Of a stretch of DNA of 64,000 bases, positions 1 to 11,367 are shown one piece after another. How positions within the stretch are numbered: position 1 is the stretch's first letter; every line of letters starts with the position of its first letter. The stretch comes from Stereum hirsutum FP-91666 SS1 (taxonomy: Eukaryota; Basidiomycota; Agaricomycetes; Russulales; Stereaceae). The DNA is taken from the NCBI RefSeq assembly GCF_000264905.1, contig NW_006763140.1, forward strand, positions 1,033,575-1,097,574. Reading direction: 5' to 3'. Below the pieces are notes generated by a model that ran no database searches, was not told where the DNA came from, and saw only the letters and a list, made by a program, of their open reading frames with translations. The position numbers and the translations under genes were made by a program.

Positions 1-3000
1 CTTCCAGAAGCCAATACATCGACTGATTATTGTTTTTTTTTCCTACCAAGGCTTGGGCCCAAGATATGTCTAATTTCAGAGCTATGAAGTCAGTGCACAC
101 GATCGTGAGCGTCCTTATTTAATACAAAGGTACCTTTGCGGATGGGTGTAACTTTGATACTGCCGAAATTAGACTTTCAGCGGTGCTCCCATGGAAAAAT
201 CTGTTGGTGACGAGATTGTCAAGTCTGGGCTTGACTTGTACGCCAACTTTGGATTGTACGTTTCTTCTGCTCCTTCTTTTGTCACGCATCTGGATCTGAA
301 CTAGACACTCATCTGGTGTGGTCATCCTGCAGAACGGAAACAGGGTACATCAATATGTGTTTACCGTCGGAACGTTCGAATATCGATACCTGGGAATGGT
401 TCGAATTCTCCCCGCGAGTGGAGATCGAGCTCTTACCGCAGGAAGAAGATCCTGAAGGAGGTGGTGATGTGTTCGAGCTGTGCCTCATCGTTCGTCCCTT
501 TCCTCTGTCATATTTCTCTCCCTTGTCCGCGATAAAGATCTGGTTCTCATCCCTTCGTTGATTACAGAAAAAGGCTACTAGCGGATTGGCCGTGATCAAT
601 GCTTCGTCAAGTGATGGGAGACCTATGTACCGGACTTCCGATCTTATACAGCGGCATCCGACGTATCCACAGAAATGGAGGGTTTACGGTAGGGCGGACG
701 ATCAGATAATGTTGTCCACTGGCGAGAAGGTATATGCATTTCCCTCCGCTCCTTCATGGCACATAACCGTTCATTCTAACCGACTATTCGTGCTCTTCGC
801 AGACTAATCCCGGACCACTCGGTAAGTGCTCGTCTCACGAAACGTTGGAATCTACGACTTCATATTGATTATGTATTCTTTTATTTCTCCTTTGACTTAG
901 AGTCGATCCTATTTCAAGATCCTCATGTGGCAGCAGCCATCATGTTTGGAAGGGGTCAGATCCAGAACGGTGTTTTGGTGCATCCAGTGCCAGAGTATGA
1001 ATTTGACCCGACAGACGAGAAGAAACTTATCGAATTCCGTAACCTTATCTGGTAAAGTGAAATCATTGACCTCTGTGGCATACCATACTAACAAGCTGGG
1101 CACGTCGCGGAACACAGGCCTACCGTCGAGAAGATGAATAAGTTTGCTCCCGCACATTCCAAATTATTCAAAGAGGTTGGCGCAGCTTCGTGGTCACAAA
1201 CCTAGCCCGTACTTACTCTCAGTTTGCAGATGATTATCGTATCTATACCCTCGAAGCCCTTCGAGTACAATTCCAAGGGTAACCCCAGACGCCACTTCAT
1301 AATCAACATGTACGAGCCCGAAATACAAGCTTTATACGCCACAATCAAAGAATCGACTCAGCCGGACATCACTGTTCCCGAAAAATGGGATGGAGTCTCT
1401 GTGATGGAGTTCGTGAGGCGAGTAGTGACCAAGGTTATGGAGTTTGAGATATCGGATGATGCGGACTTGTTCCTGGAGGGATGCGATAGGTGCGTTGTTG
1501 AATCAATGAAGCATCTCATTTGTTAACTAATACGGTGTTGATAGTTTGAAGGCGACATACATTCGCAACACCATAATGCATGCAACCCGGCAGCCATTGG
1601 CCCAAGCAGGCTCGAGCGCCCGACTTCCATACAACTTCGTCTATGCCAATTCGACCATCTCCGCCCTCTCCTCCTTCGTCATGTCTCTCTTTGGTACTAA
1701 CGTCGGGGAGGATTCCGCCAGCCAAAGCGAGCGCGAAGCAAAGGGAATGGTCTCCATGGTCGAGAAGTACAGCTCTGAGTTACCCATGCATAATCCTGGC
1801 GGCGCACCGGCCGCGAAGACAGTCGACGAAATCGTGCTCGTTTCTGGGACCTCTGGACGACTCGGCGCCCATCTTTTGGCACAGTTACTTGCAAGGCCTT
1901 CGGTGGCGAAGGTGTATGCCGTGAACCGTCCGTCTCCAGGGGGTGCTCTGGCTAGGCAGAGAAGTATCTTTGAGAACTGGGAGCTGGATACGAAGCTGCT
2001 GGAGGGCGGCAAGATGGCATTACTCGAAGGAGATTTCAGCAAGCCTGATTTTGGTGTCGGCCAAGATGTATACGAAGAGGTCTGTTTTCGTTTTGGTTTT
2101 CTTGAAATAATCTCACTAATATATGTACAAACATCAGATCCGCGACTCTATCACAAGCATCATCCATAACGGTTGGTCTGAGACTTGTTCACCGCACGCC
2201 CATAATTTCTGATACCATTACGGAATACATGTAGCATGGCGTGTCGATTTCAACGTAGCTTTGTCTGGATTCGAGCCCCTCATCTGCGGTGTCCGAAACT
2301 TGATCAACCTTTCCCTCAACTGCCCTCGTCCATCGCCGCCTCCCATCGTATTCACCAGCTCCATTTCCACCATCACAGGTCCGTCCATCCCTCCTCTAAT
2401 TCTTCCTTTCCTCTGAGCCCTGACACTTCCATCTCCTCGCTGGGCCATTGTAGCCTCCCCAATCGTCCCAGTTCCCGAAATACCTTTCACAGACCCGCAA
2501 ATTGCGAATCTTTCCGGATACAGTCGGAGTAAATGGGTCGCTGAGACTCTTCTCCTTTGGGCGAAGCAAGAGCGTGATTTATGCGTCAATGTGGTTCGCG
2601 TCGGACAGATAGCGGGCGATACGAAAGTTGGAGGATGGAACGAGAAGGAATGGGTACCCGTGATGTTGAGAGGTTCCCAGGTGTTAGGTGCGACTCCCGA
2701 GAGAACTGAGGTAAGAACATTCGGTTTCATTTTTACGAGGCTGAATGCTGATATGTGATGTCGCAGGACACTATCTCATGGATCCCCGTCGACACAGCCG
2801 CCTCAGCTCTTATCGACATCGTTGGCAGCCCCGAATCTGTCCTACACCTCGTTCATCCATACCCAGTCCCATGGGCCGTCGTCTCCTCCACTGCCTCCGA
2901 ACTCCTCAAAGTCCCCATCGTGCCTTTCAGCGAGTGGATGTCCATGCTCCGAGAAGCCGCCACACAGGACCAGAGCTCGGCCGCTGACGACTCGGACGTG

Positions 3001-3189
3001 ATCGAAAATCCGGCGTTGAAGATCTTCGACTTTTTCGAGAAAGGGATGGCGGAGATTAGTGAGATTGTGATCGCAACGGATAAGGCGGTCGAGGTGTCGA
3101 GGAGTTTGAAGGAGGCGAGGGAGTTGGGGAGGGAGGATGTGGAGAGGTGGGTGGGTTATTGGAGGAAGGTCGGGTTACTGAGGGATTAA
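1..3189 (+). CDS. Adenylate-forming reductase (NRPS-like, A-T-R), 3' part
   Basis: Activates a carboxylic acid as its acyl-adenylate, loads it on a carrier domain and reduces it with NADPH. The 5' end lies before the window. The adenylation domain core is seen as TFSGGAPMEK (from 173, after an intron at 105-172) and FGLTETGY (spliced across 255/333), followed by [14 protein letters not shown]. The carrier domain carries GCDSLKA near 1480-1560; the phosphopantetheine serine codon is split by an intron (1488-1489 plus 1545). The C-terminal Rossmann reductase shows [13 protein letters not shown] near 1850 and the short-chain dehydrogenase motif [11 protein letters not shown] near 2520; the stop is at 3187-3189. 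There are at least ten introns and a 19-nt exon (803-821). Basidiomycete relatives act in secondary metabolism or resemble alpha-aminoadipate reductase; the substrate cannot be read here. The gene converges on the oxidoreductase at 3430. Confidence 0.9.
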
Positions 3190-3429
3190 AGAAATGAGGA
3201 TGTTACCAGTACGTGAATTCTAGAGCTCTGTAGGTATGGTTCGTTGGTATGTTGTACTACGATGTCTTTTTACGCAATCCAAGGTTTAGACTGGTTCACC
3301 GACATTACGGATTCCGTCCCTGTTTGGTTTTGCAGGACGAGCATTTACACCGCTCGTCTACTCTTCCGCTCTACATACAGAGAATAAATTACAGAGTATA
3401 CGTAGACTGTGCCCAAGCCCACTCTCCAT

Positions 3430-5067
3430 TTACTCCCAGTAATCCGTCAACCCCGGGGCCCACCTCGCCCACACATCGTCGATCCCATAATTTTCCTGCG
3501 AGTTCAACTTCCACTCGTACTTCGGCTCGTCCCCTTCCTTCTCAGGGTCCCAGAAGTCCAGCCTCCGAGTCTACGAGGAAGCGCGCGAAGGAAAGGTTAT
3601 GAGTGATTCACAATCAATAATGAAAGGGGACGGAAAGGTGCAGGATGGGAATAGGCAACACTCACGATCCCCTGACTCAACAATATCCCCGTCGGCACCG
3701 CCGGATACTCCTCCAACTCCGTCAACTTCACCTCTCCCTCCTTCTCCCCTTTCCCTGCCCGTGCATCAATGAGCTTCCCGATATTGTTCGCCACGGTCGT
3801 CGCGTGGTAATACGCCGGCCGCGCCGCCTTCTGGTGCGTCGTGTTCGCGATATCGCCCATGACGAAGATGTGTGGGTATTTCGGGTCTGAGATTTGCAGC
3901 GTCGGTTTGATGGAGATGAAGCCCCAGGGGGAGGTCAGGATCGAGGAAGGGGTGAGGTGTTTCATGTAGGCTGAGTTTGGGGTCATTCCTATTGTTGGGA
4001 TCTAGCAGTCACGGACAACGACGGAGGAGTTAGTTTGAGAATTTACACAACGAAGAGAGACAGGCTGGAAGGTGGAATGGTGAAAGGAGTACTAGTACTG
4101 ACGACGAAATCTGTGGGGACCTTCCTGCCCGATGACAGTTCGACGTCGAACGTAGGCCCGCCGCTTGGGAAACCCCCTTCTGGAATCTTGACCCGATCGT
4201 TCAAGATGACTTCCACGCCGAGCTCTTTGAATCGCTCTGCGACCATCTCGTGAAGCTTCGGGTGGAAGCGGTTCATCAGGTGTGTCCTCGAGTGAATCAG
4301 AGTGACCGATTTATTCGGATAATAGTCTTTGATGTCAGCGGCCATCTCTAACACGCACCGAAAGAGTCTGGCTTTAGTACTGTTTCGACGACATGAAAAA
4401 AATAAAGAGGCGAAATATATACTCACGGACACCAACGGCACCAGCACCAACAAGCACGACCTTCTCCGCATTCTTCACCTTCGCCTGATGATCCCTGAAC
4501 CACTGAATGCCCGCCGGCTTGCCCATCGTCGGCACATTCGCCGGCGGAACCAACTTGGTCCCGGAACACAGTACAAGATACTCAAACTCTATCTCCTCCC
4601 TCTCCCCTTCCTTTCCCTCACCCTCCTCACCCTCCGCGATCGTCTTTTCGACAATGACCCGATCGCTCCTCACGTCCACTACCTTCGCGCACACGACGAC
4701 CGGGTCGCCGGGGAATTTTTCCTGGTTGACGAGTCCGCGGAAGGGGATGAAGGCTTTGTGTTCGTAGCCGGGTACTGTGGCGAAGCGGGGAAAGGCGAAG
4801 AGGTAGTTGTAGTGGGTGTGTTGTTCGATGAGGATGACGCGGTGCGTCTTGTGTGTTTTCTCCGTCAGCTGGTTGATGGCCCAGAGGCCTATGAAAGAGT
4901 GGAGGTATAGATGTTAGTTATGGCCACGTGTGGTATGCGAGAAATATAGTGGGGAAGATAATGGACAAGAAGTGGTATGTGTGGAGGGTGAACGAACCGG
5001 CATAACTCCCGCCTACGATGACGATGTTCTTCCTCCCATTCGACGCTGGCGGAGGTACGAAAGTCAT
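3430..5067 (-). CDS. AIF/AMID-type FAD-dependent NAD(P)H oxidoreductase
   Basis: Flavoprotein of the apoptosis-inducing-factor-like pyridine nucleotide-disulphide oxidoreductase family, which passes electrons from NAD(P)H to quinones or other acceptors. The FAD site is NIVIVGGSYAGLWAINQL, completed across the first intron (near 4890-5000). The second dinucleotide fold is EKVVLVGAGAVGVE (near 4450), and the C-terminal FAD motif is HIFVMGDIANTTHQKAAR (near 3850). Introns interrupt it near 4390, 4050 and 3640; the last exon ends LTDYWE at the TAA at 3430-3432. I chose the ATG at 5067 directly before the FAD motif. An in-frame ATG at 5271 would add 68 residues rich in Arg, Ser and Ala with few acidic residues, which looks like a mitochondrial presequence, so the longer form is a real alternative. 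It lies 240 bp tail-to-tail from the adenylate-forming reductase. Confidence 0.88.
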
Positions 5068-5271
5068 TTTACCGCCGACTGATACTGATGGTCTAGTGGA
5101 GAGCGCTCTATGACAAGTAGCAGTGAAAGCACCAAAGAGCGCAGGTCGAAATGCACACAAGGCTCGATACTGGAGGCGAAGCCTGGCTGTCTGAGTGCGA
5201 GTCTCAAGGGATAACTTGAATCCTAGAGAGAAGCTAAGCCTCAGCAACATATCCGCAACTCGTCCGTGCAC

Positions 5272-5995
5272 AGCTCACTGCAACGTCCTGGTCGCAAACT
5301 TTACCCGTTCTTATAACTCCATACTGCACATACCTTGTTGTAAGCACTCTTGCTCGAGTGGGATCTAAATTCGAAAGGAGCGCTGTCGTGGTCGAACGGC
5401 CGAAAAGAAGAAGAGTGCATCTCCACGTCTGACTCGGAATCCCTTATGTATATTCCAAAAATGACAGCCCATGTGGTCATCCAATCATGCTATTTCACAG
5501 CGGCCATCTGGGCTCTGGAGAAACTGTGGCTAGCGAGCTGAGAGGACGGCGGCTCCGGTGAGCATGGAGAACTTGAAGGCATCGATGAGTGGATGAGGAC
5601 CGCAGCGGTCAGGTCGAACGTACGATTATCAGATAAGACGGGCGGTCCACGTTTGGTTGGTTGATCGAGTGCTTGTCAGATAAGATGATGATCCGACGGT
5701 AATGAAGGCCTGCGTAATACTGATGACAGTGGTGCCACACCACTCAATACTCCGTTGACGTCCGCCCAGTCCGATGAAAGGTCCAATAAGGACAGTGCAC
5801 AGAGTAGTGTTACAGCGCCTTGGGTTTCCTTAGCAGACGTCGGATGCGAAGAGCGGGACCGTAAGACGCGGTGGTCGAGTCAAGGCAACAAAGACACGAG
5901 ACGCCACACTATGACGAGACGAGCAGACTTCAGCACTATACATTCACATAGGAATAAGATACATTGTGTTCTTCCATCCACAGTTATTCAACCGC
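5272..5995. other. Gene-free stretch between oxidoreductase and phospholipase C
   Basis: Upstream region of the oxidoreductase and downstream region of the phospholipase gene. No long frame with coding character, no RNA gene and no repeat could be recognised. It must hold the oxidoreductase promoter. Confidence 0.5.
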
Positions 5996-8070
5996 CTAGA
6001 GAGTGAACAGATCCATGAACTCAAACTTCACGAGCAACGTCGCTCCGGAATCCTTCCCCTTTGGCGTCAACATCCTCACCAATCTCCATCCCGGCTCTAT
6101 CTGCTCCGTCTTCGCGACGAAGACGAGATGTTTGACATCGGGGCTGTAAGCAATGTCCTCCCAGATGTTGAACCTATAGAGATTCAATCCGGCCGTCAGC
6201 ACGTAGCCCATGACCCCAGTGCTAGACAGGAATGAATGATGACTCGGAATAATGTTACGCACCTAACGAACTCCAGTCCCTCCTCCTCATAATCGAACTG
6301 GAACTTCTCATCCCACATCACATCCGTGATGTTCTTCTGACCTTTCGCGAGCGATCCATCCTCATTCGCATCCTCAGAAGGTTGCGAGTTTTCAACGACG
6401 AAAGGCTCCGTCTTGACGGTCTTGCTACGCCATTCGCCTTCCATAGTCTTCAGGCCTGGGTGGAGTAGTTGGACGAGGATGTAGTTCGAGAGACGTTTCG
6501 TGCCTTCGGGAGTGGGCACTATACAAGGTGGAGGAAGAGGTGTGAATGCACAATTATCAGCACGAAGGTCTGTGGGCGTATATTGGAGGTGGAGGAGGAG
6601 GATGTACGCACTTGAGCTGAGACCAACGACATGACACGTAAGTCTTTTCTTCTTAAGTCGTTTTCCACCTTCAGGAAGCAAGTGCGCAGGCTTGCGCACC
6701 CATCCAGGCGTACCCACAAACATCGCTTCATTGATCTGCACCCCCCTATCATAATTCTGCCAGTTGAGTGCCGCGATCTGACTCCCATTTCCCCAATACT
6801 TCAAAGGATTGAGGTTGCTCGAGGTGATACGCGTGCCGCGCGGGTAAACGCGTCTGAGATGGAGCTGGGAGTGTTCGATGAGTGGGTTGAGAGAAGCGGG
6901 GAGGAGGGCGGAGAGGGTGGATTCGGAGATGTTGATTAGGATGTGGGCGGGGTAGGATATTTCTGTTGGACATGCACCGATCAACGTCGGCTCGTATTAG
7001 GCAAGGAGTGATGGGAAGGACAGGCGACGTACGTTGGGTGAGCCAGTCCTTGGAGGGTTTCATGCTGCGAGCGTATACACCGAGTGCCGCCAGGGCATCA
7101 GAGATGGCAGAGGGAGGCAGAGGCTTGACTTTATGTTTCGTTCCGCCTTCTGATTCTTCTTCCTCCTCTTCTTCGTCGGATTCTGAAGAGCTCGAGGGAG
7201 GATCGCCGTTATCTTTCGGGACTTTGGGCGGGTAATATTCGATCTACATCATACGAGCAGCTATTTAGCATGCGCGCACATACAGATCAGTAGAGAAAAG
7301 AAACAGGATACACCCACCATAGCCACAATCTTCCCCCTCAATTCACCAGGCGTCACTCCTCCCGGCTCTATCCCATCCTCCTTAACCTCCTTCTTAACCA
7401 ACTTATCCCCCCAATTTTCCTCCATAATCCTCACCAACTCCTCCTGTCCCTCCACACTTACATGACACTCCAAACTCAACATGACCGGCCAATCTCCCTC
7501 TTTCACGGCCATGCCGATCGCCTCGCATACTTCGGCGAAAGGGACGGATTGGGAGAGGGTGTAGCCGTGGGTGACGATGGGTCCCGAGGAGCCGGACCAG
7601 ACGTCGATTTCGATGCAGCGGGCGTGGTGCGTGAGGACGTGGGTGTAGGAGAGAGCGGAGGCGTGACCGAGGATTTGACGGGAGAGGAGGTAGGTGTTGT
7701 GGGAGGAGCTGTGGGGTGTATGACGAGGTCAGGGTCTTGGAATAGAGACGATAATGAAGTTTGTAGGACGTACGAGATGAAGTAGTGGGTTAGAGGGTAG
7801 CAGTCGTCTGGATGCTTCGCGACGAGGGTAGGAAGTGCCAAGAGGTCCCTTGCAGACTATGCAAACCCATAGAATAATCAGTTTATACAACAATACGAAA
7901 GGCTCGACGACAGAGCGCACCTCCCCTTGCTCAGCTAAATACTGCTCGACCTGAGGACTCAATCGTATCTGTTCGACGTTGGTAGGATGGAGGTTGACCG
8001 CCGTCTCCAGTCCTTCTCTTGTCCTCGACTCCTGCAGGTCGTGTTCCCAGTCGCGTGCGTGGTCTGTCAT
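5996..8070 (-). CDS. PLC1: Phosphoinositide-specific phospholipase C, short form
   Basis: Cleaves phosphatidylinositol 4,5-bisphosphate to diacylglycerol and inositol trisphosphate in a calcium-dependent way. The X domain starts within about 60 residues of the N-terminus: [14 protein letters not shown] (first catalytic His, completed across an intron near 7710-7775), CIEIDVWSG (Glu and Asp of the calcium site), THGYTLSQ (second His) and PVMLSLECH. An acidic Ser/Glu linker (near 7150-7200) leads to the Y domain, with [20 protein letters not shown] and [20 protein letters not shown]-terminal C2 domain ends at 5996. The start at 8070 (MTDHARDWE) is used; an in-frame ATG at 8223 would add 51 low-complexity His/Ser residues and is less likely. 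No PH domain and at most a fragment of the EF-hand region fits in the N-terminus, so it is shorter than the usual delta-type enzyme unless an upstream exon was missed. Confidence 0.9.
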
Positions 8071-9133
8071 AGCGCTCTTGCGTAGGCTGTTCAATAATAT
8101 TCTGAGATCGAGACGGGTGTGTGTGGTACTAGAGATGTGGGAAGTAAGAATGAGAGAATGAGTAGTGTGTTGGTGGTGGTGTTGACGACGAAAGGAATTT
8201 GAGAAACGGGGGAGGCGATACATACTGTTGTTGGCGTCTCAGGGGTAACTGTATAGCACTCGGCTAAGTCACTATAAATACACGAAAATCACATTGGATG
8301 TCTCAGCCCTTTGGGTGGTGCGCTCCATCGATGTGAGTGATAGCGAGCTCCATAGAACTTATCAAGGCACATAGGGTCAACGTCGTTCGTTACGGTGAGT
8401 GTGGATGGATGGAAGACCGTCGGTGGTGGTGTGGCCCAAACTAGCTCGAGTCGAGCCGGATTGGGAACGTCGTCTCTTGCTTCCCGACCACCATGTCAAC
8501 AGGCATGCCAGTGATAGCACCTATATATGACGCTCTTTGACTTTCTCGTCGTGCATCTTACTCTTTGGCTTTTCAGAATAAGGCATCGCCAGCGTGATGG
8601 CCTCCGGTTCGATGATTCCTTACTACTGCTTGAGCCTTTGTCTAGTCGAGCTCGTTTTCAGCACCAGCTTGTGTGAGGTGCAGGACACTACCTCATGCAG
8701 TAGACGTGCCACTGGTTTCAGCTAGCTGGAGGCTCTTCCCTTCGATTTGGCTTTGGACACTGACAGACTGCCCACGATGAGCTCATCTCGTACTCGTACG
8801 TCTTCCCTCTTCTACAGCCTTTCTCGAGACTCGCATTGGCAGACAATTGAATAGTTATATCGAAACAGAAAGCAAAGAACGTGATGTGTCGTACATGTAT
8901 GATACAGTATTTTCATGAATCCCTCCAATATCCAACATTATAAACAATGTCCAATGACAACCACGTTTCCCGAGCGACCCTACGTCTCGTCTCGCTGTCC
9001 AGCAGTCGACCGACGCACCTTTATCATCCCTTCCTGGTATCCAGCACAAGCAAAAGTACACTCACTCACGACCTAACACCATCTTCACAGTGCACCCCCT
9101 GCGCATTCCACGTCCCACGTTCCATGTCCTGCC
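8071..9133. other. Gene-free stretch upstream of phospholipase C
   Basis: About 1.06 kb. A TATAAATA lies at 8273-8280 on the plus strand with no convincing gene behind it. A 42-codon frame at 8597-8725 starts with a hydrophobic stretch but has no other support. No repeat or RNA gene was seen. Confidence 0.45.
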
Positions 9134-9850
9134 CTACACCCTCCCCAACTCAATATCCACATACTCATCCCCCCTCCTCCCACCCATCGTCACCCCATTA
9201 ACAGCACCCTCACCACCCAACTTCCTCTTCGTTCTCTTTCCCTTAGCCGACCTCGGTGGTGGCGGCGGCAAGAGCACGAACTGTGTCTCCGGATTCGTAT
9301 TACTCCGCGCACGCAACTGTGGATCCCTACCCGCCGCGTTATCGATCTGGTAATGGGCGTGTGCTAGGTCTCGAGGTTCATCTCGAGTTTGACGGGTCAT
9401 GTTGAAGCTGAAATGGGGGGCAGTCAGATGCTTCTTGGAATAAGGCGGTGGGGGTGGGGGTGGGGGTGCAGCACCACGAGAACGAGCATGATGACGGACG
9501 TGCGCCGGAGCGAGATGTTGAGGATGGGCGTGGATGAGGGTTCCAGTGCGTGGATAAGGTCCGAGGTTGAGTGCGTGCATGTGCGAGACTAACGCGTATG
9601 GGTCGGCGCAGTCCAAGTCCAATACGGGGTCGATGCCCCGGAACTGTTGTTTGTGCTTGGGCAAGCGACGTTGACGTTTGCGCTCGGTGTAGTATAGGAT
9701 GATGGCGGTGGTGGAGATTATGAGGAAGATGAGGAGGACGGCGAGGATGGCTTTGAGGGCTATGGTGAGGGCCATTGATCGTCCTTGGTTTTGGTTTTGG
9801 TTTTGGAAGGTGGAATTAGAACGAAGGAAGGAAGGAACGAAGCGATTCAA
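9134..9850 (-). CDS. Single-pass membrane protein, His/Pro-rich, unknown function
   Basis: Intronless frame of 238 codons from 9850, or 213 from the in-frame ATG at 9775. I do not recognise a family. There is one strong transmembrane segment just after the second Met (ALKAILAVLLIFLIISTTAI), followed by a basic stop-transfer stretch (ERKRQRR). The remaining ~170 residues are soluble, rich in His, Pro, Arg and Ala, with a run of eight prolines and another of six. The short N-terminus with a following basic stretch suggests the tail faces the cytosol. The extra N-terminal residues of the longer form include the QNQNQNQ coded by a TTTTGG microsatellite, which could equally be 5' leader. A TATA-like site lies at 9929-9936. 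No close neighbour suggests a role. Confidence 0.55.
   Translation of the reverse strand: MNRFVPSFLRSNSTFQNQNQNQGRSMALTIALKAILAVLLIFLIISTTAIILYYTERKRQRRLPKHKQQFRGIDPVLDLDCADPYALVSHMHALNLGPYPRTGTLIHAHPQHLAPAHVRHHARSRGAAPPPPPPPPYSKKHLTAPHFSFNMTRQTRDEPRDLAHAHYQIDNAAGRDPQLRARSNTNPETQFVLLPPPPPRSAKGKRTKRKLGGEGAVNGVTMGGRRGDEYVDIELGRV
9785..9808. repeat. TTTTGG microsatellite
   Basis: About four copies of a TTTTGG hexamer on the plus strand. On the minus strand it reads as Asn-Gln repeats at the very N-terminus of the membrane protein if the 9850 start is used. Confidence 0.8.
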
Positions 9851-9928
9851 CGAGTGGAAGGTGATGAAGGAAGGGGGACCGTCAAGGTGTGCTCCTGGCT
9901 TGGGTTGCTTCTCCGCTTGGAGACGTCC

Positions 9929-9936
9929 TTATATAT
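9929..9936 (-). promoter_or_regulatory. TATA-like box of the small membrane protein gene
   Basis: ATATATAA on the minus strand, about 80 nt before the ATG at 9850 and 155 nt before the one at 9775. The spacing is suitable for a core promoter with either start. Confidence 0.4.
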
Positions 9937-11367
9937 GGAGGTGCGCTTTGTGTCTCGCGTTTGGCACTTACGTTCTAGATCGGTGCGTTTCTTTCAAAGG
10001 ATGGGCACTGTGGCAACCTTTGTTCCATTGTCTGGTCGGTCGCCGGTGAGACAATGACACCCGGATATGAGCCTACTGATGGCATGACTACGTATACTGG
10101 ACATACCGGTTTTTTCCATTGGCCTAGGTGTGATGGTACTGTGAGGCTTGAATATTTGAACGTTCGGTTTACTTACTGCCTGAGTCTAAACCGGCATTGA
10201 GTCAATGACGACAGCGGTTGAGTCTCTATGTTTGCTCTATGTGGCACCGCCGGGTTAAGTACTTACGCCACGTCTCGTCGTATCTTTTGCGGGGCACTGG
10301 ATGAGAGCTCCGGTTAAGTTCTTTTACGCTTTGTCTAGAGCGGACGGCCTGCAATATTATACTTGTTTTTGTTTTTGCAATGTTCGCTTTGTTCTTGTCG
10401 CGTCTCGCGACTTGGACAAATTAGGATCGGAACGCGAACAGTCACAGATGCGTGATGATGTGACTCACGACGCGCCATTCAATTTCGGACGCCATATTTC
10501 CTGTTCTTGTCTTGTTCCCTCCCATGACCTGGTCTGACGTGTAGACAACGTCCACTGAGGATCGAAGAACTTCAAATATATCTCGGAGTCCAGCATTGAA
10601 AACCCTCCCTTCCTCCCTGCATGAGGCGGGTATTTGACTGCAACTTGACCTAAATCCAGAGTTGGAGACGTTTTTGAGTTCGTTACTAACATCGCACGCT
10701 GACCTTGAACTCCATATCCTTTGGAGCTTGTTAAACTTGTCCTATGCCACTCACTCATTCTGTTCTTCACCTAAAATGAGTGCAGGGTAAGAGGTAAATT
10801 TCAGAGTAACAACGGTTGTACGCTCTACCCTCTTTTGGGTGGCACAAACACTTAGCCAATTCACCTTGGTCCACTCTTCTTTTCATTTCCCGTTGCTAGT
10901 TACCTTGTAAGACCACTGATCTGTATGCCAATTCTAGGAATTCTCTTGTTCTTCCTCCTAAAATACGCTGATCGCTGGCGTTGTGAATGTACGTACTAGC
11001 CTGAGTACCCGCCGGCTTGTTAGTGCAACGCGTAGCTTCATGTACTCCTAACTTTGGTAGTTTAAATTTTAATACATGATACCTCCTCCTCCTCTTTTAT
11101 CACCGTCCTTGAGCGTTACGACTCAACAAGGCATGGGCCGCCCTTGCAAGGGGCCAGTGTGGCGCATGTGGCGATGACGAAGATAGAGCAAACAGGGCCA
11201 AACACGGCCGATGGGGAGAAATTTCGTGCTCGACGACTGAATTTTTCTTCTCTCTCTCCTGATCCTCATCGCCCGCACACGTCCTCTGCTGCGAGCGGAG
11301 AGGAACAGGAGACAGTCGTCGCGTCCAACACATCCCAATTAGCATCCCTTCTTTCTTTTATCCTATC
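9937..11367. other. Gene-free stretch upstream of URA2
   Basis: About 1.4 kb containing the URA2 promoter. The last 130 bp before the URA2 ATG are pyrimidine-rich (for example TTTTTCTTCTCTCTCTCCTG at about 11240), a common feature of strongly expressed fungal genes. A 101-codon minus-strand frame at 10465-10770 has no recognisable content. Confidence 0.5.

Noticed and set aside
8597..8725. 42-codon frame with a hydrophobic N-terminus
   Set aside because: Too short, without a cysteine pattern or conserved context for a secreted peptide.
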